DNA of 64,000 bases from Trema orientale (GCA_002914845.1 JXTC01000152.1:245354-309353), one strand, 5' to 3'; counted from the stretch's first letter, positions 49,991 through 60,640 are shown. Notes: generated by a model from the letters alone, not told the origin. Translations and numbers: made by a program.

Positions 49991-51239
49991 CTTAGGATCT
50001 TCCACATTGACAATAAACGTAGTTCACCAAGTTATGCATGTAATTAGAAGCGTTCGCAACCGGTACAATTCAGAAACCAGTTAAATGACACCAATCTGTG
50101 CGGATTTTTACTTAGTGTGGTTTAGTGTATAGTTTATAGGAAACTTTTAGCGGTGCAAACCGCCAAGCAATTCAATATATACTCTATATAACATTTTTTA
50201 AGTAAGTTTTTGTTATAACTATAGTATGTTAATTTTTTTTTAATGAAAAATTAATTTAGAAGAAAATAAATGCTAAAATTTTATTAGGCCAAATTTGTCA
50301 AACTTAAGACCTAGTTTGTCAAACTGGTTTGGTTTCTCCTAACCATTTGATGGTGCTAAAAAATTGAACGTAATGAAAATGGAAATACGCAAATATGGGA
50401 AGTTAGTGTAGTCTAATGGTTAGTTTTCGACTAGTATCCAGTGTTGATAATTATCTTTTACGGATAGTGCAATGGATCAAACAATAAGGGTGGTCAGTTT
50501 TCAGGCTAATTACAAAACCAGAGTATGAAATTACTGTCACCTTGATTGTTCCTACGTAAAGATGCCCGCATTTAAGAGGTAACGCCGGGTAGTTGTACTT
50601 GTACGTGTCATGGCATTAAAGACATGCAACTGTCTAGAAGTTAAGGCTGATTGTCCACTGCTTGTCAAACCATCCCCCACTTTGCCCCTTGTTTCTCCTA
50701 TGCTCTGCTCAGTCTTCCCACCGGTTTTTCTTCAAGTTCCAAGCTTCAGCATTTAACGACCACTAGCCCCACAGGCTCAAATTCGGATTTGAATATATGA
50801 ACTTTGCAGCGTGATTAATATTAAAATATTCACTTAATTGACTTTTGAGTTTTAGGTTAAACTGTGTGACGTTTGTAACCATTAGTGAAACTGGTATAAA
50901 ACTTTTTTTCTCGATTGATCCAAATACTTATAAACTGAACAATAAGCTCGTGATTTAAATATTGTTATCTTTAGCCATCGATCGATGTGGATCCCACAAT
51001 AAAACTTACTCACGTGGAGATGTTGAGCATCCATAGGATTTTCAATAACACTCTTCTTTCAACAATTTACATACCAATATCTTGTCATGTCCTTTTCCTT
51101 TTTTCCTTTTCTTTTAAAGTCTATGTCTTTTTGGTTAGAATCCCTTGAAAGAGCTTTAATGAATCCCACCTGCAATTTCATGCCAACTTCCCATTTTTAA
51201 ACCCTCCACTCTCGCTCTCACACACACTTATACTTACCT
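49991..51239. other. Upstream intergenic region of the P450 gene
   Basis: No coding sequence. The part 50570-50760 is less AT-rich and may hold promoter elements, but I cannot name a specific site with confidence. Confidence 0.4.
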
Positions 51240-51333
51240 CTCTACTACTACTACCTTACCATTCCACCACTACTCCTACATTCTCTCTCTCTCTTTCTCT
51301 ATCTCTCTATCTTAGCTTAGCCAAATTCCCTCC
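51240..51333 (+). promoter_or_regulatory. Pyrimidine-rich 5' leader of the P450 gene
   Basis: The roughly 150 bases before the ATG are almost free of G, with TACTACTAC repeats and a TCTCTCTCTCTCTTTCTC tract, and they contain no upstream ATG. The start context is CCCTCCATGGCT, with G at +4. CT-rich leaders of this kind are common in plant genes. Confidence 0.55.
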
Positions 51334-52908
51334 ATGGCTTCTCCCTTCTCTCTCTCATCTCTCTCTTCTTCCCCTTTATCTCCATACTACCACCTCTTCT
51401 TCACCCTCCTCGCCTTCCTCATTTCGGGCCTAATCTTCCTCCTAACCCAAAAGACCAAATCAAAACGGCCCAATCTCCCCCCGGGCCCACCAGGCTGGCC
51501 CATCGTCGGAAACCTCTTCCAAGTCGTCCGCTCAGGAAAGCCCTTCTTCGAGTACGTCCGAGACCTCCGGACCCAGTACGGGCCCATCCTCACCCTCAAG
51601 ATGGGCACCCGAACCCTCATCATCCTGAGCGACCCGAAGCTCGTCCACGAGGCCCTCATCGAGAACGGCGCCGTCTTCGCCTCCCGCCCGAGGGAGAACC
51701 CGACCCGGAACATCTTCAGCTGCAACAAGTTCACCGTGAACGCCGCCGTCTACGGCCCCGTGTGGCGGTCCCTGCGGAAGAACATGGTCCAGAACATGCT
51801 CAGCTCGTCGCGGCTCCGGGAGTTCCGCGGCGTTCGGGCCCGCGCCATGGACCGGTTCATCGAGCGGCTCCACGCCGAGGCCAAGGCCGGGGACGGCGTC
51901 GTCTGGGTGCTGAGGAACGCGCGGTTCGCCGTGTTTTGCATCCTGGTGACGATGTGCTTCGGGATCGAGATGGACGAGGGGACGGTGGAGCGGATGGACC
52001 AGGTGATGAAGAGCGTGCTCATCACGCTCGACCCGAGGATCGACGACTTCCTCCCGGTTCTCAGCCCCTTCTTCTCGAGGCAGCGGAAGGAGGCCCTCCG
52101 GGTCAGGGCGGAGCAGGTCGAGTTCGTCTCCCGCTTCATCGAGCAGAGGAGGAGGGCCCTCGCGAGCCCCGGCTCCGACGACTCGGCGACGTCGTTCTCC
52201 TACCTCGACACGCTGTTCCACCTAAGGATCGAGGGGAGGGAGGACTCGCCGCCGTCCAGGGAGGAGCTCGTCACCCTCTGCTCCGAGTTCCTCAACGGCG
52301 GCACCGACACCACCGGCACCGCCGTGGAGTGGGGTATAGCCCAGCTGATCGCGAACCCGGCGGTCCAGGACAGGATCTACGAGGAGATCAGGTCCGTCGT
52401 CGGTGGCGACGGCGGTGGCCGGAAGATCGACGAGAAGGACGTGGAGAAGATGCCGTATCTGGAGGCGGTGGTGAAGGAGCTCCTGCGGAAGCACCCGCCG
52501 ACGCCGTTCTCGCTGACGCACGCCGTGACGGAGCCGACGACGTTGGCCGGGTACGACATCCCGACGGACGCGAACGTGGAGATCTTCGTGTCGGGGATCT
52601 CGGACGACCCGAAGATCTGGACGGACCCGGAAAGGTTTAACCCGACCCGGTTCTTGGCGGGCGGAGAGGGGGAGCAGGTGCAGGGCGGTGGCGGGGGGAT
52701 TAAGATGATGCCGTTTGGGGTGGGGAGGAGGATCTGCCCCGGGTTGAACATGGCGACGGTTCATATTCACCTGATGCTGGCGAGGATGGTTCAGGAGTTC
52801 GAGTGGAGCGCGTACCCTCCCGGGACAGAGCTGGATTTTGCCGGGAAGACCGAGTTCACGGTGGTCATGAAGAACACTCTAAGAGCCGTTATTAAGCGCA
52901 GGGTTTAG
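51334..52908 (+). CDS. CYP77A: Cytochrome P450, CYP77A-type
   Basis: Single exon, 524 residues, a normal length. An N-terminal membrane anchor (about residues 19-38) is followed by a basic stretch and the proline hinge PPGPPGWP (49-56). The I-helix oxygen-binding motif is FLNGGTDTTGTAVEW (319-333), the K-helix ExxR is Glu382-Arg385, PERF is at 432-435, and the heme motif FGVGRRICPG (461-470) has Cys468 as the iron ligand. All essential residues are present. The combination LPPGPPGWPIVGNLFQV, GGTDTT and the C-terminal FTVVMKNTL is characteristic of CYP77A. Known members of that family hydroxylate or epoxidise fatty acids in the ER for cutin; substrate here is inferred from family only. The coding sequence is very GC-rich, especially at third positions, in a strongly AT-rich setting, and this creates long spurious readings in other frames. 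Confidence 0.93.
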   Translation: MASPFSLSSLSSSPLSPYYHLFFTLLAFLISGLIFLLTQKTKSKRPNLPPGPPGWPIVGNLFQVVRSGKPFFEYVRDLRTQYGPILTLKMGTRTLIILSDPKLVHEALIENGAVFASRPRENPTRNIFSCNKFTVNAAVYGPVWRSLRKNMVQNMLSSSRLREFRGVRARAMDRFIERLHAEAKAGDGVVWVLRNARFAVFCILVTMCFGIEMDEGTVERMDQVMKSVLITLDPRIDDFLPVLSPFFSRQRKEALRVRAEQVEFVSRFIEQRRRALASPGSDDSATSFSYLDTLFHLRIEGREDSPPSREELVTLCSEFLNGGTDTTGTAVEWGIAQLIANPAVQDRIYEEIRSVVGGDGGGRKIDEKDVEKMPYLEAVVKELLRKHPPTPFSLTHAVTEPTTLAGYDIPTDANVEIFVSGISDDPKIWTDPERFNPTRFLAGGEGEQVQGGGGGIKMMPFGVGRRICPGLNMATVHIHLMLARMVQEFEWSAYPPGTELDFAGKTEFTVVMKNTLRAVIKRRV

Positions 52909-54562
52909 CTTTATTTATTAATTTTTTTTTTAAGTTTAAAAATTAAGGTTAAAATTAGGGGGGTCTTTTTTCCTTTTCGTTTTTTTTTTTTGAATTGTGA
53001 TAATTACACATATATAGAGCATATATATTTTATAATTATGCATGTTTTGGACTTTGGTATACTTTAATTTTGATTCCTCTATTTGTTTTTGTTTTTTTTT
53101 TTCTTTTTTTCCTCTTCTTTCGAATTTTTGAAATTTGGGTCGTGAATGGATTGTGATCGGTTTCTATTTTTGACTTTGGAATTCTTTTAAGTGCTACATG
53201 AAGTGTTCTCGCCTTTTGCATGGGTTTTGATTATAGTAAAATGACATTTATTGTTGATTGGCTATTTGTATGTATTTTTTTTAGTAATATTATGGGCACC
53301 AACAGTCACAGTACCACGATAATTTCTCGGTATGTTATTGGTAATTTTAATTAATAAATAAGTCGAACATCGATTTCACATGAAATATAATTATAATTAG
53401 CTAGTAACAAATATGTATATTATAGTGCTTCATAACATTATTATTTTTTAATTTAATAATATTATGGACATTAGTAGTGCTCAACACCACATAAAGTATC
53501 AGTGTATTACTAATGATGATGATTTTAGTTAATAAATTAGATTTCATATAGGTCCCACTTGAAGTGTAACTATACTTAGCATATAACAGACTGACACACT
53601 ATATGGTGTCTCATATATGCTCCACTTGAAGTGTAACTATAATTAGTCGACAGTATTGGGCAACATAGTGCCCGATATGATTAATTTTTTTCTTTTTTTA
53701 TTTTTTGTTTTTCTTGGTTGAAACCTTTCATTTTTTTTTTTTGAGGAATTGGTTGAACACTTCTAATTGTAACGCTTTTTTTCAATAATAGATAACGTCG
53801 AGGATTTCTAGTTATGTGGCGTTGATGCAATGGAGAAATATAGTGGTTCAGGATGGAGTATGAAAAAGATAGACAACTTTTTGTTTTTTAAGTTTAGAAG
53901 TATAGAATTAATTAGACTCGCACGACAAGGACTGTACTATTAAAAGAAAAAAAAAAGAAAAGATTACAGAGTAACTGATATTACTAATTAATCCCCACAT
54001 AAAATCAGAGATTAGGCACCTCTACATTTTAGATAACAGTAACATTACAAACATTCGAGCTTGACCACATTTTATGTTCAAATGTTCTTTTTAAATGGAA
54101 GATGCAAATTTACTCCATGAATATTTTGATGACATTTTCACTGCTACTTTAAAAAAAATTAAAAATAAAATAAATTAAATTCTGTGCCCTTGAGTGAGGC
54201 GCAAGTGAGTTAAAAAAGCCGTCATTCCAATGTCCAAATAGTGACCTGTTATGATTAACGAGAATTTTTCTCCTTTTGGGACAAGTACATCAAGTACATA
54301 TGGCCCCAGAATGAGGCAATTAGAGCAAATGAGTTTCAAACCATCTTCTAAAATCAACCTAAAACTCTCAAGAATTTGATTTGAGCTACTAATTGGATTC
54401 TAAAGTTTAGCTACAAACTAGTCATATTAAATCTCAATTGGTTGAATACAAGATATAGGTCGACTTAATTAACATTTTACCAAATGCAGCCAAACAAGTC
54501 ACTTTCACTTCATTTGATGCCTAAAATTTGATAAACTAAAAGAAACATAAATAATAGTATTA
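52909..54562. other. P450 3' flank and intergenic DNA with diverged repeats
   Basis: The stop is followed by T-rich sequence likely to be the 3' UTR. At 53285-53680 a loosely repeated unit occurs: TAATATTATGG..CA at about 53286 and 53457, and CCACTTGAAGTGTAACTATA at about 53559 and 53621. Around 54060-54440 a less AT-rich patch gives a minus-strand 60-residue reading (54175-54357, ending THLRLTQGHRI) that I do not recognise; it might be a captured or decayed gene fragment. Confidence 0.4.
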
Positions 54563-55078
54563 TTAGGGCATCTCCAACCTTGCACCAATTTGGTGCAAAA
54601 TACCTTTTTGGTGTTAAAAACTTTCTCCAATGTAACACTATTTTTGACACACTATTCATTACACTAAATTTGGTGTAATACTATTCAAATTTTTTTATTT
54701 CTAGCTCCATTTTTATAACTTCCTACAAATTTATTCCCAATATATCTTTTTTTTTAACTTTTATTATCTCTAATGATTTAATTTATTTCATAATTAATCT
54801 AATTTGACTAAATGATACAAGTATTAATAAATATTAAAATATAATTACTCATTAAAATCCATGATCTAAAAACTTCATAATATGCGAAAAATTAACATTA
54901 AATACCAATACAAACTAAAATTCCAACAACATTTTAGCAAATACAACATAAACTAAAACAATAACAATATAACTAAGTTTCAAACAACATTTTAGCAAAT
55001 AAGGCATAAACTAAAATAATAAAATTAAGAACTACAGCAAGAAACTAAAACAACATCAATATAAACAAAAACAATAAC

Positions 55079-55165
55079 TTAGTACTCCGGAAGATCGGTG
55101 CCAGATCCTCCTAAATTGTTAAAAAACTGGCCAAAAGAACCAGAGCTGCTTTGAGATCTTTGGCT
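55079..55165 (-). pseudogene. Possible C-terminal scrap of the Harbinger accessory ORF (Myb-like ORF1)
   Basis: Minus-strand reading SQRSQSSSGSFGQFFNNLGG continuing SGTDLPEY to a stop at 55079-55081. Ser/Gln-rich sequence with this kind of ending is reminiscent of ORF1 proteins of plant PIF/Pong elements, and the position inside the Harbinger ends supports it. The identification rests on memory of the family and a short segment, so it is weak. Confidence 0.35.
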
Positions 55166-55198
55166 TGATTATTGAGATCTTTTTTCTAAAATTCTTGA

Positions 55199-55435
55199 TT
55201 GTTCACTTCGAAAACGTATAACATGATAATTGAGGGTGATCGTGATGTTGATGCACCAATTAATGATTCAATGGAAGCTCCAGCTCCAGTAGTTGAGATG
55301 GTGGTAGACAAAAATATCCGGTTTCAAGAATTTCTTACTCGACATAGACAAATCAAGGATAAAGAGGCTCACATTGCACTTGTAAATGCATTAATTGATC
55401 ATTTGTAGAATGAATATACTAATTCGGAGAATTAA
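55199..55435 (+). pseudogene. PIF/Harbinger transposase C-terminal remnant
   Basis: NMIIEGDRDVDAP corresponds to the conserved HNMIIEDER-type block near the end of the DDE domain, and RFQEFLTRHRQIKDKEAHIA followed by LVNALIDHL to the conserved C-terminus, which normally continues with Trp. Here that Trp codon position is TAG (55406-55408); the original frame then runs NEYTNSEN to a TAA at 55433-55435. The N-terminal DDE catalytic core is missing, so it cannot transpose by itself. Confidence 0.75.
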
Positions 55436-55821
55436 ATGTCGACCAATGTGGAACTAGGATTTGTTTAAGTAATCCTTTTTTGTTTATTTGTGGTATTAAA
55501 CGTTGTTTTTTTTCCTAGTGTTTTATTAAATGTAATATTTAGTTAATTAAAAGTAATTTATTAATTTTTAGTATTGTTAATTTATTTGAATATTTTTCCA
55601 ATAATTTACAATATTGTGTCAAGTAATATATAGATGTAGTAGTTTGTAAAATAAATTAATTGTTGAAGTACTAAAGAGATAGAGAATAGAAAAGGAATAT
55701 TCTTTTTAGTGTAACTTTTGGTGTAATGAGTTGGAGTTCAACCTATGAAATGGTGTGAAAGTTACACCATTTTAGTGTAAAAGTTACACTATTTTGACGT
55801 TATGAGTTGGAGATGGCCTTA

Positions 55822-56308
55822 AACGAAGACATAAATGGAGAAAAATAAAGGAAGGCTCAAAGAAAGACCAAGAGTTTAGGCCATCGTCATGTTATTTGAC
55901 TCCCCATGTGACGTTCATAAATTCTGAGCTCAAAATAAATGTTGCCACTTATTATCAACGTCAATGCTGGACCACTTTGCGCTTTTTTGTTCTCCCTTCT
56001 GTTTTTTTCCCTTTAGCCATGAAATGATTCAGAATTTCATTTAGACCATGTTTACTAATTCTTAATTAATTGAAATGAAAATAAGAAAAAAAGGAAATAA
56101 ATAGGAATAACAAACAATGGGTAGAAAATGATATGATTCACTTTTATGTATTTATACAGTAATTAATTACGAATCTCTTTCTTTTTTTCCTTTTTCATTC
56201 TCTTGCTTCTTGGTTACCGATTAGCAAACTTAGTCTTAGATAATCAAAAAAGACAACTAGAGACACCGATTAGTAAACTTAGTCTTAGATAATTAAAAAA
56301 GACAAAAC

Positions 56309-56341
<33 letters not shown>

Positions 56342-56896
56342 AATGAATTTTGATTCATGATCCATCCATCAGCCTCATTTATGAGAGGTCATGGGAATTC
56401 AGAGCAGTACTTACATGTCTAGCACTTCACCTTCCCAACTGTTTCTGAAACTTCTAGAGCTGTAAACAGCAAGAAAATAATGAGCCCAAAATTTTAGTTG
56501 GCGTTAATTAATGTCTATTATATTTTAGCTTCGAAAATGTACTATTTATTCGTCCGACAATTTATTTATTTATTTATTTTTTTTAAAAAAAACATCAGGT
56601 ACGTAGGATCGTTCAAACCTTTAGGGAAGAAAATGTATATAGATATAATCATTCTATAACCATTATTCATCCCACTATTTGGCTATAAACAATAAGACCT
56701 AAGGCATTAGATCGATGCTCTTAACAGTTCATTATATTTAACCTTTTTTTTTTAATTGAAAAAAAAAATAGTTAATATTGCAAAAGAAATGTGTCACCAA
56801 AACTACTTGACAAAAAATTATTGTTATATTCACCTTTTTATTGAGATAAATTTGAAAGAAAATTTGAATATGAAGAAGTCGATATTCCACGCATCT
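55822..56896. other. Intergenic DNA with a 49-bp tandem duplication and (GA)n
   Basis: ACCGATTAG.AAACTTAGTC occurs at 56216 and 56265 (49-bp period, two copies), directly followed by a GA microsatellite (about 56310-56338). A TTTATTTATTTATTTA tract lies near 56563. No coding sequence is recognised. Confidence 0.55.
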
Positions 56897-56914
56897 AAGT
56901 GGAGCAAGCCGACC

Positions 56915-57228
56915 ACGAACAGGTAGTCTAGTGGCAGCGATGTTATCCTGAGTGTTGGAGGTCGTGGATTTGAACCTAAGTGGCTCCCTTTGAGAGTCTT
57001 AAATGTGAAAGAAACCTCTGCTAGCCCAGTGCTCCTACCTCAGGCCCCATGATACCAGTCTCTCTAGTTGTTCGGATGGAATTCAGGTGACTCACTCCAC
57101 TGCTCGGTGGTGGCGACCCGTCCGTAGGATCTTGGAAAATATTCTTAAATAGAGTTGGAGCTCCTATGGTCACGCTCAAAAAATATAGTCGTACTGTCAC
57201 CCTGTCCCTTTTTTTCATCGAAAGAAAA
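56915..57228 (+). mobile_element. tRNA-derived SINE, ~314 bp, with ~18-bp TSD
   Basis: A pol III A box TAGTCTAGTGG (56924-56934) is followed 32 bases later by a B box-like GATTTGAACC (56967-56976), two transitions from GGTTCGAACC. The unit continues about 240 bp and ends with a T-rich/A-rich tail (CCCTTTTTTTCATCGAAAG). Flanks AAGTGGAGCAAGCCGACC (56897-56914) and AAGTGGATCAAGCCGGTCC (57229-57247) are near-identical and fit a target-primed-insertion TSD. Its base composition is clearly richer in G/C than its surroundings. Short readings on both strands inside it are not genes. Confidence 0.88.
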
Positions 57229-57247
57229 AAGTGGATCAAGCCGGTCC

Positions 57248-58297
57248 CAGAGTTCATGTCAACCCACGATATAGAACTATTAACAGCTAGCCGAGTGGTG
57301 TCTAGAGATTTTTTTTTTATTTTTTATTTTTTTATTTTTATTTTATGGAAGTGGTGTATTGAATTAAACCATGGGACATGAGAAGGACTACACTACTGCC
57401 AAAGAGATAGTGTACTATTCTATTTTTTTCATAATTGTCAGTGTAAATAAATCAATGGGATGTGAAGTAGGATCCACGTATATAATATAAATTTACTGAT
57501 ATATGGCCACGCAAGTCAAAAATTGAGGACAGTGAGTCAGAGCAATTATTTACGTGTGTATTATCAATTGAGATAATGGTACATGCCCAACATTACGAAC
57601 TACTTAGCACGTATAGTCAAGATTTCTCCTAAAAAACAAGAAGTGTGGAGTTCAATTCTGAGTCTCGTCCCCTCCTCTACTAACCTCTAACAGACAAATA
57701 AAAAAAAAAAAAATAGTACATGCACAAGAGTACCATTCTGAGTACCATTCTTACTTACGTGGTAATAATAGAATGTTAATAGGACTGTCCAGGTGGATCC
57801 CCATTACATGTGCAATCCACTACTATTTCTCGTGGTCTTCTGGCTCAAATATTGAGTAGCATTTCCATAAAATATTGAGTATCATTTCCATAAACTTGTA
57901 AAGATTAAGGAATGCATGCTTTAATTAAGGTTAAAAATAAAATAGTGTTATTTTAGTCACTTTTAGTCGAATAATATTTTGTCATTGTTAAATAAAGTGG
58001 CTGTAGCTATCACCTTCGTGCCATCTCTTAAAGATGTAGCAGAGAGAAATTATTAGGCAAATTAGACCTTTAATTTTGAAAGTAAGTTTGAGTAAAATGC
58101 CAATGCTTTAAACTTTAAATTTTGTAAAAGAACTTTGACATGATGTTGAGCATGGTCTAACATAGTGTTGAGCATGGTTGAATATTATTGAGAAAGAATT
58201 TTTTACAAAAAAAAAAAGAAAAAAAAATAAATATAAGCCTTCTAACTAAAACTCAGTTTTAAAAAGGATCTATTTTACCAAATATATATACATATAT
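57248..58297. other. Intergenic DNA, no gene recognised
   Basis: AT-rich with a T-rich block near 57310-57340. A small direct duplication AAATATTGAGTA.CATTTCCATAAA occurs at about 57847 and 57871. Nothing else stands out. Confidence 0.5.
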
Positions 58298-58514
58298 GGG
58301 TCATAATCTAGTAGGTATTTTTTTTACCTATCTATAGGTATTATTTTTAGCCATTGGATCATTATATAACAACTATCATTATTTGAGTAGTTAGAAAAAT
58401 AAATGATAACAATAAATATACGTTATATATTGTTTTTTCTCTCTCTAAATTTTACAATGAAAAAATGTGTGTGATAAATTTTACAGGTAAAAAAAAAAAA
58501 ACTACTGGATTGGC
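58298..58514 (+). mobile_element. MITE family TA-1, copy D
   Basis: Begins GGGTCATAATCTAGTAGGTA next to an ATATATATACATATAT flank; contains TAGCCATTGGATCATTATATAAC and TTTGAGTAGTTAG in the same order as copies A and C; ends poly-A then ACTACTGGATTGGCGTC. It abuts copy E with a few shared bases. Confidence 0.75.
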
Positions 58515-58752
58515 GTCAATCTAGTATGTATTTATTTTTTACCTATCTATAGGTATTGTTTTGGCCAATTAAAATTGGTCACACATATCTTTTCATAGTA
58601 AAAGGATGAGAGAAAGAAAAATATTAAATAATGAGTATTTATTTTTATTTTTTTTTTCAACTACTCAAATTATAGTAGCCATTAGATCAAGATCCAATAG
58701 CTAAAAAAAAATCTATGAATAGGTTAAAAAAAATACCTACTGGATTAGGAAT
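58513..58752 (-). mobile_element. MITE family TA-1, copy E (head-to-head with D)
   Basis: Begins GCGTCAATCTAGTATGTATT and ends ACCTACTGGATTAGGAATC before a TATATATATA tract. The internal block CAACTACTCAAATTATAGTAG is the reverse complement of copy D's, so D and E face opposite ways. Like copy B it has TTGGCCAATTAAAATTGGTCAC near its left end. Confidence 0.75.
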
Positions 58753-58874
58753 CATATATATATATATATATATCTTTGCGTATTTATATATTTGTTGTGA
58801 CTAGAAGAGCTTATTTTATTGCACATCATAATTTTTCAGGCGAAGTAATAGATGAGAAATAGGATCAATCCTAA

Positions 58875-59496
58875 GAGCATCTCCAATGAACATGCTAAAT
58901 GTCATGCTAATACTAAATTTTAGCATTTGGGTGAAAAAGAGCTCTCCAATGATATGCTATATTTGACATAGTTTTTAGCACGTGCTATTTGTTATGTTAA
59001 ACATAGCATAAAGTATAGCACATACTAAATTTTTGCATGTATTATTATTTACAATATTGTTGCTATTTTATATATAAAATATTAATATTTATTATAATAT
59101 TATCAAAATTCAATGTATGTGTTTATTTTTTTCATTAAATTTTATTTACAAGTTTATCCTTACTAAATTACAATCAATTATAATTAATAGAAGAATTTTT
59201 TTATTTATAATTTTTTTTACATTAACTAATTTATTCATTTATATAGAATATGAGTGCTTCTAAATTGATGTATAAAGTTAATTTTTATGATTAGTAATTA
59301 AATGATAAAATAATAAGAGTATATAATAGAAAAAAATATATTTAATACATGAATTTAATATTAAAAATACAAAATAGTATTTTTTTAAAGCATATATGCA
59401 TTGGAGTAAAATTCACAAAGTGCATATTAAATTGACATGTCATGCTAAATTTAGCATTGGCACATTATTTTTTAGCAGAATATATTAAAGATGGTC
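58875..59496. mobile_element. Tourist/Harbinger-like MITE, 622 bp
   Basis: Ends GAGCATCTCCAAT and ATTAAAGATGGTC are inverted repeats of the Harbinger type. They are flanked by the TSD TAA (58872-58874 and 59497-59499). Inside, variants of ATGCTAAATTTAGCAT and CATGCTAA occur in both halves. No coding capacity. Confidence 0.85.
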
Positions 59497-59561
59497 TAAG
59501 ATAGTACATGTTGAAAAGATACTCGTGATGTCTATATAATACCAAACGACCTTATTTTTAA

Positions 59562-59840
59562 TGTGGAATTTCAAAGTTGTTTATTTCTAATTTCTTTATT
59601 TTCTACTTGTTGTAAGGGTCTTGGATGGTCTGCATCCATTACTCCTGTTTTTATAGTCCATGTTTTGGGGATTGTGTCTTATTTTATTATTCCCTTCTTT
59701 TTAGTTTAGAATCCTTATTTTCAGAGACTGATTTTGTTTGTTTATAGTGGCTGTCATTCCTTGAACCCTCTATAAAATCTGATTGTATTTTTGTGTAAGA
59801 GGGGTAATAAAAAGTATGGGTTTTCTCTCTAAAATCTTCA
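59562..59840 (+). repeat. 5' LTR of the copia element
   Basis: 279 bp, with a TATAAAATCTG box-like stretch and an AATAAAAAG signal near the end, both shared with the 3' LTR. Confidence 0.92.
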
Positions 59841-60049
59841 TGGTATCAGAGCTGGAAATCTGAACTAGAACCCATAAACTCATAGAATCTTTAAGTTTCT
59901 ATTAGGGCTAAATGGAAAAAAAAAATAGATGAGATAAAAGGAAGAATAAGAGCAATCAGACTATTGCCATCTATTCAAGAAGTTCTTTTTCTTTTTTGAG
60001 TAAAAAAAGAAGAAAGCAGGAAGAAAGTGATGCTTGGATTGGAAAATCC

Positions 60050-60340
60050 ATCGCTGCCCAACTTAAATGAAAGTTCTGTCCTTGTCACCTGAAATTCCAA
60101 CTTCTCACCTGATAATCATGCTCAGAGAGGAGTCAGGCCTTGGTGTGAGTATTGTAAAAAACCTAATCACACTAAACAAACCTACTCGAACCTTAATGGA
60201 AAGCCACATGATTTGAAACCACGAGAAATTTGTGGATATACAGCTGCTGGACGAGGACAACTAGCCGCAGAGATCAACTTATTCAGTAAGGAACAACTAG
60301 AAATTCATCAGAAAATGTTCAGCCACACCCTTCCTTAAAA
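60050..60340 (+). pseudogene. Copia gag 3' part with zinc knuckle
   Basis: WCEYCKKPNHTKQTYSNLNG is a CCHC zinc knuckle whose last Cys has become Tyr. It continues GKPHDLKPREICGYTAAGRG and FSKEQLEIHQKMF to a stop near 60338. The aspartic protease that normally follows is not seen. Confidence 0.75.
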
Positions 60341-60344
60341 TTTT

Positions 60345-60640
60345 CTTGCTATGATACACACACAATTCCAAACAAAAATCAAAGTGTTTAGATCAGACAA
60401 TGCTAGAGAGTATTTTAACAACATGCTTGGTAATTTTATTGAGAGCAATGGAATAATCCAACAAAGTTTGTGTTCTGATATCCTCAACAAAACGGAATTG
60501 CTGAGAGGAAAAATAGATATTTACTTGAGGATGCCTGATCTCTTATGTTTTCAATAAATATGCCTAAACAATTTCGGGGGGAGGCTGTCTTAACTGCAAC
60601 TTATCTGACAAACTGAATGCCCTTAAGGGTCTTTAGGTTC
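60345..60640 (+). pseudogene. Copia integrase fragment
   Basis: TKIKVFRSDNAREYFNNMLG and FIESNGIIQQS match the middle of the copia integrase core (the region of the second catalytic Asp), followed by a frameshift and KQFWGEAV-like TATYLTN. The zinc-binding N-terminus and first catalytic Asp region are missing, so gag is joined almost directly to mid-integrase. Confidence 0.8.

Larger units (their letters stand above)
54566..55818. mobile_element. PIF/Harbinger element, internally deleted, 1253 bp
   Basis: Ends GGGCATCTCCAAC (54566) and GTTGGAGATGGCC (ending 55818) are inverted repeats. They are flanked by the 3-bp TSD TTA (54563-54565 and 55819-55821), the Harbinger signature. Subterminal GGTGCAAAATACC/GGTGTAA-type repeats are seen on both sides. 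The interior retains the 3' end of a transposase gene on the plus strand and perhaps the 3' end of the accessory ORF on the minus strand. Confidence 0.9.

Noticed and set aside
51387..52770. Several long open readings on both strands over the P450 gene (115-292 residues)
   Set aside because: They lie in other frames of the GC-rich CYP77A coding sequence, are rich in Arg, Pro, Gly and Val, and match no family.
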